A stretch of 5,507 bases of DNA, from contig VERU01000197.1 of assembly GCA_018882485.1 (NCBI GenBank), forward strand, positions 1 to 5,507, read 5' to 3'. The position numbers and the translations under genes were made by a program. The notes under the pieces were generated by a model. It was given only the letters and a program-made list of their open reading frames with translations, made no database searches and was not told where the DNA came from. Origin of the DNA: Rhodoferax sp. (GTDB taxonomy: Bacteria > Pseudomonadota > Gammaproteobacteria > Burkholderiales > Burkholderiaceae_C). Shown here in pieces: positions 1-5,507 of this stretch (within the stretch, counting starts at the first letter, position 1; the number at the start of each line of letters is the position of its first letter).

Positions 1-436
1 GCACTTCTTTTACTGCATTCTTAACATTTTCACCAAGTGTTAATACAGCTCTTTCAGTTCTTTCTGCTTCTCCTGACCCTTGTAGGCTTTGTAAAACAAC
101 TATTAACTTTTGTAAGTTGTCTATATCAATGCCTTGCAATTTATATGCGGCTTCTACAATGTCGAGGTTTGCTTTTGCTTTATCTTGCTCTGCTCTTGCA
201 ATTCGTTCAGCTGATAACGCAGCATCCAAACTTACTTTATTCAATCTTTCAGCAGCAAGAGACTCTTTAGATTTGCTGTCTGCTTTGATGCTTTGATTTT
301 CTAGTGCAATTCTTTCTAATGCTAATCTTTCTTGAATAGCTTTCTGCTTAGCTGCTTGCTCTTCAAGTTCGCTTACTGCTTTGTATAACTGCTCCTTATC
401 AACAAGTGGAGAGTTTTCAATATACAGTTTACTTGG
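1..436 (-). CDS. Internal fragment of a coiled-coil protein, possibly phage tail tape measure protein
   Basis: One minus-strand frame (codons on plus positions 437-439 down to 2-4) is open through the whole AT-rich block, giving about 145 residues without a stop. The product is rich in Ala, Glu, Lys, Leu, Gln and Arg and has almost no Pro or aromatic residues over its first 100 residues. Stretches such as KAIQERLALERIALENQ and LSAERIARAEQDKAKANLD have the heptad-like spacing of a long coiled coil. A less charged segment (GIDIDNLQKLIVVLQSLQGS) follows near the window edge. Neither a natural start nor a stop is visible: the frame runs off the window at base 1 and is broken at the junction near 437. 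Alanine-rich coiled coils like this are common in tail tape measure proteins of siphoviruses, but no diagnostic motif is present, so another coiled-coil protein is equally possible. The coding call is firmer than the product call. Composition differs sharply from the rest of the window. Confidence 0.55.
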
Positions 437-440
437 AACC
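434..440. other. Composition and coding breakpoint (chimeric junction or rearrangement)
   Basis: AT-rich DNA changes to GC-rich DNA within a few bases here. The minus-strand coiled-coil frame makes sense only to the left. The plus-strand response regulator frame makes sense only to the right: codons before 437 read Thr-Trp and Phe-Gln, which do not fit the LuxR helix-turn-helix. Two coding sequences are therefore cut at the same point. No target-site duplication, terminal inverted repeat, tRNA end or att-like repeat is visible around it. Confidence 0.75.
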
Positions 441-511
441 TGTACGCCAAGCTGTCGGTGCATTCGCGCAGCGAGGCGGTGTTCGAGGCTTCGCGCATGG
501 GGCTGTTGTGA
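437..511 (+). CDS. C-terminal end of a LuxR/NarL-family DNA-binding response regulator (5' truncated)
   Basis: The frame starting at 440 reads LYAKLSVHSRSEAVFEASR followed by MGLL and a TGA at 509-511. This is the typical end of the LuxR-type helix-turn-helix in NarL-family response regulators: the recognition-helix tail (xLYxKLxVHSRSEAV) and the short closing helix. The Asn codon at 437-439 also fits (NLYAKL). The receiver domain and most of the DNA-binding domain, roughly 190 residues in a usual family member, are missing because the junction near 437 replaces them with unrelated DNA. The TGA overlaps the ATG of the following histidine kinase by one base (TGATG), a coupling typical of a cognate regulator/kinase pair. 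In the intact organism this protein would be the phosphorylated transcriptional output of that kinase; its targets cannot be inferred. The fragment as shown cannot encode a working protein. Confidence 0.82.
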   Translation, partial: NLYAKLSVHSRSEAVFEASRMGLL

Positions 512-2370
512 TGGCCGCGTTGGGACGCCACTGGCGCATCCAGCTGCTCATGCTGGTGGGGTTGGTGCTGCTGGGCGGGCTGATCGGCCCGCCCTCGAGG
601 GCCGAGGTTCGCGTGTTGCGCGAGGCGCAGGCCGAGCTCGTCACGCCTTCGGGCACCCAGAGCCGCACCGTGACCCTGCCGTATCTGTGGGAGCGCGAGC
701 AGGGTGCGGTGCCCGGTCGGTCGGTGTTCACCCTGGGCTTCGTGCTGGAACCGGTGCCCACCGAGCCCTGGGCGCTGTCCTTGCCGCGGGCAGCCAATGG
801 CTACGAGGTTCGGCTCAACGGGGTGGTGCTGGATCGCTTTGGCGATCTGACGCGCAGCGGTGAATCCGACGCCAAGCTGCCCCGCCTGGTGCGGGTGCCG
901 GCCGACGTGCTGCAGCCGCACAACGATCTGCGCATCGCGCTGCGCAGCGACGTGGGACGCCAGAGTGGCCTGGGCGCCGTCACCCTGGGGCCGGCGGCTC
1001 AGGTGGAGGCGCTGCACCAGCCCCTGTGGCTGTGGCGGGTGTTCGGGCGCCAGATGGTGGCGGTGTTCAGCGCACTGATCGGCCTGATCGGTCTGGTGCT
1101 GTGGCTGACGCAGGGGGAACGCCTGCCCGACGGCCGGTTTCGGCGCGATGCGGTGTACCTGTACGGCGGCCTGGCCGAGGTGTTCTGGACGTTTCGCGTG
1201 AGCGACTCGCTGATCGAGAGCCCGCCGCTGTCGCTGCCCTGGTGGAGCGTGATGTCTTCGGTGGCCCTGGGCGCCTGGGGCTGCCTGACCATGCTGTTCT
1301 GTCTGCGGGTGATGGGCTGGGGTTCCGCGCCGGGTTTGCGGCGGTTGCAGCAGTGGCTGTCGCTGCTGGCGGCCGCCGGTTTTCCGGCGGGCGCCGCGGG
1401 CTGGGTGTATGCCCGTCCGCAGGCCCTCACGCTGTGGTACGGCCTGCTGGGCCTGACGTTTCTGGTGTTTGCCCTGGCCATTCTGCGCGCAGCGCTGAGG
1501 CGCGCGGCCGACCTGAACACCCGGTTGCTGGCTTTTGCCGTGCTGTTCAATGTGCTGACCGGGTTGACCGATCTGTACCGGCTGCGGGTGCAGCCCTCGA
1601 CCGACGGCAGCACCAGCCTGTATTTCTCGTCGGTGCTGTTCGGGCTCGCCGCCGGCTTCATTGTGCTCATGCGCTTTCGTGCGGCCAGCGAGCAGGCCCG
1701 CAACCTGACACGCAACCTGACCGAGATCGTGCGCCAGCGCGAGCAGGAGTTGCGCCGCAGCTACGACCGGCTGGCGGAGCTGGCCCGCGATCAGGCCACG
1801 GCCGCCGAGCGCAGCCGCATCCTGCGTGACATGCACGATGGCGTGGGCGCCCACATCAGCACTGCCATCCGGCAGTTGCAGTCGGGCCGTGCCACGGCGC
1901 CCGAGGTGTTGCAGACCCTGCGCGATTCGCTGGACCAGCTCAAGCTGTCGATCGACGCGATGCACCTGCCCGCGGGCGATGTGACGGCCTTGCTGGCCAA
2001 TGTGCGCTACCGGCTGGAGCCGCGGCTCAAGGCCTGCAATCTGCACCTGGAGTGGGCCGTGCAGGAGATCGAACCGCTGGCTTCGCTGGATGCGGCGGCG
2101 ATGCGCCAGCTGCAGTTCATGGTGTTCGAGGTCATCTCCAATGTGCTGCAGCACGCGGCGGCCCGCCGGCTGCGCATCCAGGCCGCCGCCACGCCGCAGG
2201 GTGTGGCCATCGACATCGAGGACGATGGCGTGGGTTTCGATACCGGCGCGGGTGGAGGGCGCGGCCTGTCGACCTTGCACCAGCGGGCCCAGGCGATCGG
2301 CGCCGAGCTGCGCATCGACAGCCGTCCGGGCGCCGGCACGCGCCTGGGCCTGTGGCTGCCTTGCGGATAA
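511..2370 (+). CDS. Membrane sensor histidine kinase, 7TMR-DISM-like sensor with HisKA_3 and HATPase_c domains
   Basis: This 619-residue protein is an inner-membrane sensor kinase expected to phosphorylate the response regulator encoded just upstream. I chose the ATG at 511 because it overlaps the regulator stop and opens a good signal peptide (hydrophobic core about residues 10-26, probable cleavage after SRA at 29-31); the in-frame ATG at 406 lies in the foreign AT-rich DNA. Residues 32 to about 175 form a periplasmic, probably beta-rich ligand-binding domain (7TMR-DISMED2-like). About seven hydrophobic segments follow, near 183-203, 214-234, 244-268, 278-300, 304-330, 337-357 and 369-390, then a coiled-coil linker (about 392-440). 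The phosphoacceptor is His442 in RDMHDGVGAH, a HisKA_3 H box. The ATPase domain shows the N box (Asn544, SNVLQHA), G1 box (DDGVGFD, 571-577) and GGRGLSTLHQR (from 581). All catalytic motifs look intact. The ligand is unknown; carbohydrate or wall-derived signals are only a guess from the sensor family. Confidence 0.9.
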   Translation: MAALGRHWRIQLLMLVGLVLLGGLIGPPSRAEVRVLREAQAELVTPSGTQSRTVTLPYLWEREQGAVPGRSVFTLGFVLEPVPTEPWALSLPRAANGYEVRLNGVVLDRFGDLTRSGESDAKLPRLVRVPADVLQPHNDLRIALRSDVGRQSGLGAVTLGPAAQVEALHQPLWLWRVFGRQMVAVFSALIGLIGLVLWLTQGERLPDGRFRRDAVYLYGGLAEVFWTFRVSDSLIESPPLSLPWWSVMSSVALGAWGCLTMLFCLRVMGWGSAPGLRRLQQWLSLLAAAGFPAGAAGWVYARPQALTLWYGLLGLTFLVFALAILRAALRRAADLNTRLLAFAVLFNVLTGLTDLYRLRVQPSTDGSTSLYFSSVLFGLAAGFIVLMRFRAASEQARNLTRNLTEIVRQREQELRRSYDRLAELARDQATAAERSRILRDMHDGVGAHISTAIRQLQSGRATAPEVLQTLRDSLDQLKLSIDAMHLPAGDVTALLANVRYRLEPRLKACNLHLEWAVQEIEPLASLDAAAMRQLQFMVFEVISNVLQHAAARRLRIQAAATPQGVAIDIEDDGVGFDTGAGGGRGLSTLHQRAQAIGAELRIDSRPGAGTRLGLWLPCG

Positions 2371-2379
2371 TCCCGGGTC

Positions 2380-3534
2380 ATGGCAGCAGTGTTTCAGGCG
2401 CCGGCCCTGTGGCGGCGCGTCGGTCCCTGGTTTCGCGGTTTCGACGCCCCGCTGGCGGCGGTCGTGCTGCTGCTGGCGGCCGCCGGCCTGCTGATCATGT
2501 ACTCGTCGGGCTACGACCACGGCACCCGCTTTGGCGACCACGCCCGCAACCTGCTGATCGCCGGGTTGCTGCTGTTCGGGGTGGCGCAGGTGCCGCCCCA
2601 GCGCCTGATGGCCCTGGCCATCCCGCTCTACACGGTGGGCGTGGCGCTGCTGGTGGCGGTGGCCCTGTTCGGCCTGACCAAGAAGGGGGCGCGCCGCTGG
2701 ATCAATCTGGGGATGGTGATCCAGCCCAGCGAGATCCTCAAGATCGCCATGCCCCTGATGCTGGCCTGGTGGTTCCAGAAGCGCGAGGGCCAGTTGCGCC
2801 CGCTGGATTTCGGTGTGGCGGCCCTGCTGTTGGCCGTGCCGGTGGCCCTGATCGTGCGCCAGCCCGACCTGGGCACGGCCCTGCTGGTGCTGGCGGCTGG
2901 TTTGTCGGTCATTTTCTTTGCCGGGCTGAGCTGGCGCCTGGTGCTGCCGCCGGTGCTGCTGGGCGTGGTCGGAGCCGGTCTGTTGGTGGCCTTTGAGCCG
3001 CAACTGTGTGCGCAGGGCGTGGCCTGGCCCGGCCTGCACGATTACCAGCAGCAGCGGGTCTGCACCCTGCTGGACCCGATGCGCGATCCGCTGGGGCGGG
3101 GTTTTCACATCATCCAGGGCATGATTGCCATCGGCTCGGGCGGTTTCTGGGGCAAGGGCTTCATGCAGGGCACGCAGACGCACCTGGAGTTCATCCCCGA
3201 ACGCACCACCGACTTCATCTTCGCCGCCTATGCCGAGGAATTCGGCCTGGCGGGCAACCTGCTGCTGGTGGCCGGCTTTGTGCTGCTGGTGTTGCGAGCC
3301 CTGTCGATTGCGCTGGAGGCGCCCACCCTGTTCGCGCGGCTGCTGGCGGCGGCGCTGGCGATGATGTTTTTCTTCTATGCCTTCGTCAACATGGGCATGG
3401 TCAGCGGCATCCTGCCGGTTGTGGGCGTGCCGCTGCCTTTCATCAGCTACGGCGGCACCGCCATGGTGACCCTGGGCCTGGCGCTGGGCATGCTGATGTC
3501 GATTGCCCGTTCCAAGCGGCTGGTGCAGAGCTGA
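2380..3534 (+). CDS. rodA: Rod shape-determining protein RodA, peptidoglycan glycosyltransferase (SEDS family)
   Basis: RodA polymerises lipid II into glycan strands in the inner membrane and works with the class B penicillin-binding protein PBP2 and MreBCD during lateral wall elongation. The 384-residue product is multi-spanning and carries the SEDS landmarks in order: KKGARRWINLG (101-111), QPSE (115-118), QPDLGTA (161-167), HDYQQQRV (220-227), LDPMRDPLGRGFHIIQ (231-246), the loop LEFIPERTTDFIFA with Asp278 matching the catalytic Asp262 of E. coli RodA, and VVGVPLPFISYGG (347-359). The HIIQGMIAIGSGG and GTQTHLEF signatures favour RodA over FtsW. Length is close to the E. coli protein (370), the extra residues falling mainly in the loop at about 205-220. 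The ATG at 2380 lies 9 bases after the kinase stop; the Shine-Dalgarno sequence is weak. The stop overlaps the next ATG (TGATG). Its usual partner gene mrdA (PBP2) is not next to it here; a histidine kinase is. Confidence 0.97.
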   Translation: MAAVFQAPALWRRVGPWFRGFDAPLAAVVLLLAAAGLLIMYSSGYDHGTRFGDHARNLLIAGLLLFGVAQVPPQRLMALAIPLYTVGVALLVAVALFGLTKKGARRWINLGMVIQPSEILKIAMPLMLAWWFQKREGQLRPLDFGVAALLLAVPVALIVRQPDLGTALLVLAAGLSVIFFAGLSWRLVLPPVLLGVVGAGLLVAFEPQLCAQGVAWPGLHDYQQQRVCTLLDPMRDPLGRGFHIIQGMIAIGSGGFWGKGFMQGTQTHLEFIPERTTDFIFAAYAEEFGLAGNLLLVAGFVLLVLRALSIALEAPTLFARLLAAALAMMFFFYAFVNMGMVSGILPVVGVPLPFISYGGTAMVTLGLALGMLMSIARSKRLVQS

Positions 3535-4421
3535 TGGAGCCGGTGGCGCCCTATCCGGTGGCGGTCGTCGGGGCCGGCAACATGGGCGGCGCCATGGCGC
3601 AGCGCCTGCTGACGCTGGGCTGGCCGGTCGAGGTGTGCGACGTGGATGCCGCCCGCCGAGCGGTGCTGCAGGCGGCCGGGGCCGGGGCGCATGCGCTGCC
3701 GGCGGCGGCGGTGCGCTCGGCCAGGGCCTGCGTGGTCGCGGTGGTGGACGCGGCGCAAACCGAGACGGCGCTGTTCGGACCCCAGGGGGTGGCACAGGCC
3801 ATGCCTCTGGGCGGCGTGGTGTTGTTGTGCCCCACCCTGGCGCCGGTGGATGTGGAGGGCCTTGCGCGTCGCCTGGTGCCGCATGGCCTGCATGCCGTCG
3901 ATGCCCCGATGTCCGGGGGCCCGACCCGGGCGCTGGATGGCAGCATGAGCCTGATGGTGGCCTGCCCCCGCGCCGTGTTCGACCGCTACGGCGCCTTGTT
4001 GCAGGCCCTGGCCGGTCGGCTGTTCTGGCTGGGCGAGCGCATCGGGGACGGCGCCCGCACCAAGCTGGTGAACAACCTGGCCGCCGCCATCAACCTGGCC
4101 GCAGCGGCCGAGGTGATGGCTCTGGCGCGGCGGCTGGGCCTGGATGCAGCACAGACGCTGACGGTCATCGAACAGTCCAGCGGGCAGAGCTGGATCGGCA
4201 GCGACCGCTTGCGCCGGTCGCTGGCGGGCGACCATCAGCCCCGCGCCCACCTGAGTTTGCTGCAGAAGGACACCCGGCTGGCCGTGCAGGCGGCCGATTC
4301 GGTGGGATTCCAGGGCGCGCTCGGGCCGGTGGTGCGCGATCTGTTCGCGCAGGCCGCTGCCGCCGGGCTGGCCGGTCAGGATGACGCCGTGCTCTATGAC
4401 TGGTTATCCCGCCGGTCCTAG
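3534..4421 (+). CDS. NAD(P)-dependent beta-hydroxyacid dehydrogenase, 3-hydroxyisobutyrate dehydrogenase family
   Basis: The 295-residue cytoplasmic protein is a complete member of the 3-hydroxyisobutyrate/tartronate semialdehyde dehydrogenase family, which oxidises or reduces short 3-hydroxy acids with NAD(P). The N-terminal Rossmann motif is VVGAGNMGGAM (GxGxxG at 13-18). Asp36 at the end of strand 2 suggests a preference for NAD over NADP. The substrate-binding signature is DAPMSGGPTRALDGSMS (from Asp123). The catalytic lysine is Lys177 in TKLVNNL, with Asn181 four residues later as in the family. The C-terminal helical domain has LLQKDTRLA (Lys245, Asp246) and the closing DDAVLYDWL. Length is normal (about 290-300). 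The ATG at 3534 overlaps the rodA stop by one base, so translation is probably coupled. The substrate cannot be told from sequence; members of this family also act on glyoxylate or succinic semialdehyde, or as imine reductases. A link to wall synthesis is not implied by the motifs. Confidence 0.9.
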   Translation: MEPVAPYPVAVVGAGNMGGAMAQRLLTLGWPVEVCDVDAARRAVLQAAGAGAHALPAAAVRSARACVVAVVDAAQTETALFGPQGVAQAMPLGGVVLLCPTLAPVDVEGLARRLVPHGLHAVDAPMSGGPTRALDGSMSLMVACPRAVFDRYGALLQALAGRLFWLGERIGDGARTKLVNNLAAAINLAAAAEVMALARRLGLDAAQTLTVIEQSSGQSWIGSDRLRRSLAGDHQPRAHLSLLQKDTRLAVQAADSVGFQGALGPVVRDLFAQAAAAGLAGQDDAVLYDWLSRRS

Positions 4422-4430
4422 AATGACCGC

Positions 4431-5507
4431 ATGATGTCGCGCGAACCCACCCTTGAGCGCCTGGCGGTCGCCAGGTCCCTGTTGCTGACCCCGTTTGGGC
4501 TGGACGAGACCCATGTCATGCGGGCGCTGGCCGAGATCCGGGCGCACCGGGTGGATGATGCCGATCTGTACTTCCAGTACACCCGCAGCGAAGGCTGGAG
4601 CCTGGAGGAGGGCATCGTCAAAACCGGCTCCTTCAGCATCGATCAGGGGGTCGGGGTGCGCGCGGTCAGCGGAGAGAAGACCGCGTTCTCCTACTCCGAT
4701 GACATCTCCGAGGCCTCGCTGATGGAGGCGGCCCGTACCGTGCGGGCGATTTCGGCGCAGGGCCAGCAGCGCCAGGTGCGCGCCCGGGCACGCCGCATTG
4801 CGCCGGCCCGCACGCTGTACGGCGGCATCGATCCCACCGCCACCCTGGACAGTGCGGCCAAGGTTGCCCTGCTGGAGCGGGTGGAGCAACTGGCCCGTGC
4901 CAAAGACCGCCGGGTGGTGCAGGTGATGGCCGGTCTGGCCAGCGAGTACGACGTGGTGATGGTGGCCCGAGCCGATGGCACGCTGGCCGCCGATGTGCGC
5001 CCGCTGGTGCGGCTGTCGCTCACGGTGATCGCGGAACACCGGGGCCGGCGCGAGATGGGGTCGGCGGGCGGTGGTGGCCGGTCCGCCCTGAGCGTTTTCG
5101 ACGAGGCCTGCATCGCCGCTTATGTGGACGAGGCCGTCGGCGCTGCGCTGACCAACCTGTCGGCGCGGGCCGCACCGGCTGGTGAGATGACGGTGGTGCT
5201 CGGGCCTGGCTGGCCCGGCATCCTGCTGCACGAGGCGATCGGGCACGGGCTGGAAGGCGACTTCAACCGCAAGGGGTCCAGTGCGTTCAGCGGCCGCATC
5301 GGCCAGCGGGTTGCAGCCCCGGGCGTCACGGTGCTGGATGACGGCACGCTGGCAGATCGCCGCGGTTCGCTCAACGTGGACGACGAGGGGCATGCGAGTC
5401 AGCGCACGGTACTGATCGAGGACGGCATCCTCAAGGCTTACCTGCAGGACAGCCTGAATGCCCGGCTGATGGGGGTGGCGCCCACGGGGAACGGCCGGCG
5501 TGAGAGC
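4431..5507 (+). CDS. tldD: Metalloprotease TldD, N-terminal 359 residues (3' cut by window end)
   Basis: TldD pairs with TldE (PmbA) in a cytoplasmic heterodimeric zinc metalloprotease that digests unfolded peptides and, in E. coli, matures microcin B17 and degrades the CcdA antitoxin. The frame is open from 4431 to the end of the window. It shows the family features in order: DADLYFQYTRSEGWSLEEG near residue 44, SIDQGVGVRAVSGEKT (about 69-84), ADGTLAADVRPLVRLS (about 180-195), GGGGR, then the HExxxH zinc motif HEAIGHGLEGDFNR with His267, Glu268 and His272, followed by DDGTLADRRGS and NARLMGVAPTGNGRRES. The match to E. coli TldD (481 residues) is close, so roughly 120 C-terminal residues, including the third zinc ligand (a Cys), lie beyond the window. 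Two adjacent ATGs (4431, 4434) are both possible starts; no clear Shine-Dalgarno separates them. The gene begins 9 bases after the dehydrogenase stop, so it is probably in the same operon. Confidence 0.96.
   Translation, partial: MMSREPTLERLAVARSLLLTPFGLDETHVMRALAEIRAHRVDDADLYFQYTRSEGWSLEEGIVKTGSFSIDQGVGVRAVSGEKTAFSYSDDISEASLMEAARTVRAISAQGQQRQVRARARRIAPARTLYGGIDPTATLDSAAKVALLERVEQLARAKDRRVVQVMAGLASEYDVVMVARADGTLAADVRPLVRLSLTVIAEHRGRREMGSAGGGGRSALSVFDEACIAAYVDEAVGAALTNLSARAAPAGEMTVVLGPGWPGILLHEAIGHGLEGDFNRKGSSAFSGRIGQRVAAPGVTVLDDGTLADRRGSLNVDDEGHASQRTVLIEDGILKAYLQDSLNARLMGVAPTGNGRRES

Noticed and set aside
37..270. Plus-strand frame of 77 codons in the AT-rich block, Leu/Phe-rich like a membrane peptide
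   Set aside because: It is the reverse strand of the Glu/Lys/Gln-rich coiled-coil frame; such codons read as Leu/Phe on the opposite strand. The minus frame is open across the whole block and is the better candidate.
406..510. Upstream in-frame ATG (406) that would lengthen the histidine kinase by 35 residues
   Set aside because: It starts in foreign AT-rich DNA and overlaps the response regulator tail; the ATG at 511 gives a proper signal peptide and a TGATG overlap.
1373..1390. Perfect 7-base inverted repeat (CCGCCGG / CCGGCGG) with a TTTT loop, terminator-like
   Set aside because: It lies inside the kinase coding sequence in a membrane helix region, has no U-tract after it, and short GC-rich palindromes are expected by chance at this composition.
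3006..3533. 5' extension of the dehydrogenase frame back to 3006, suggesting a 471-residue protein
   Set aside because: The extension overlaps rodA, is Gly/Ala/Arg-rich shadow sequence, and the Rossmann fold begins properly a few residues after the ATG at 3534.
373..3795. Very long minus-strand open frame of about 1140 codons opposite the regulator, kinase, rodA and dehydrogenase genes
   Set aside because: Its translation is dominated by Gln, His, Arg, Pro, Ala and Gly, as expected from the reverse strand of GC-rich coding DNA. It crosses several well-supported genes and the foreign junction, and has no recognisable domain.
4404..5393. Minus-strand open frame of about 329 codons opposite tldD
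   Set aside because: It lies fully opposite a clearly recognised tldD with intact motifs and has the same Arg/Gln/His/Ala-rich shadow composition.

Overview
The window joins two unrelated pieces of DNA. Bases 1 to about 436 are AT-rich (21 of the first 60 bases are G or C). From about 440 to the end the sequence is very GC-rich, with strong G/C preference at third codon positions. The GC-rich part looks like a betaproteobacterial chromosome, most likely Burkholderiales and plausibly Comamonadaceae. That placement rests on base composition and on remembered resemblance of the RodA, TldD and histidine kinase proteins; no search was run.

Layout: (1) about 1-436, minus strand, an internal fragment of a coiled-coil protein, open at the window edge and broken at the junction, possibly from a phage tail tape measure protein. 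(2) about 437-440, a sharp junction that also cuts the gene on its right. (3) about 437-511, plus strand, the last 23-24 codons of a LuxR/NarL-type response regulator. (4) 511-2370, a membrane histidine kinase with a periplasmic domain, seven membrane helices and a HisKA_3/HATPase core. (5) 2380-3534, rodA, the peptidoglycan glycosyltransferase of the elongasome. (6) 3534-4421, a 3-hydroxyisobutyrate dehydrogenase-family NAD(P)-dependent oxidoreductase. (7) 4431-5507, the first 359 codons of tldD, cut by the window end.

All plus-strand genes are packed head to tail. There is a TGATG stop/start overlap between regulator and kinase and another between rodA and the dehydrogenase, with 9-base gaps at the other two boundaries. 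No terminator or promoter is evident between them, so co-transcription is likely. Regulator and kinase form a two-component pair; RodA polymerises glycan strands during lateral wall growth; TldD is a metalloprotease subunit. A functional link between them is not shown by the sequence beyond the shared transcription unit.

I found no RNA gene, CRISPR array, insertion sequence or novel system. The main oddity is the junction, most simply a chimeric contig, though a real rearrangement is not excluded.
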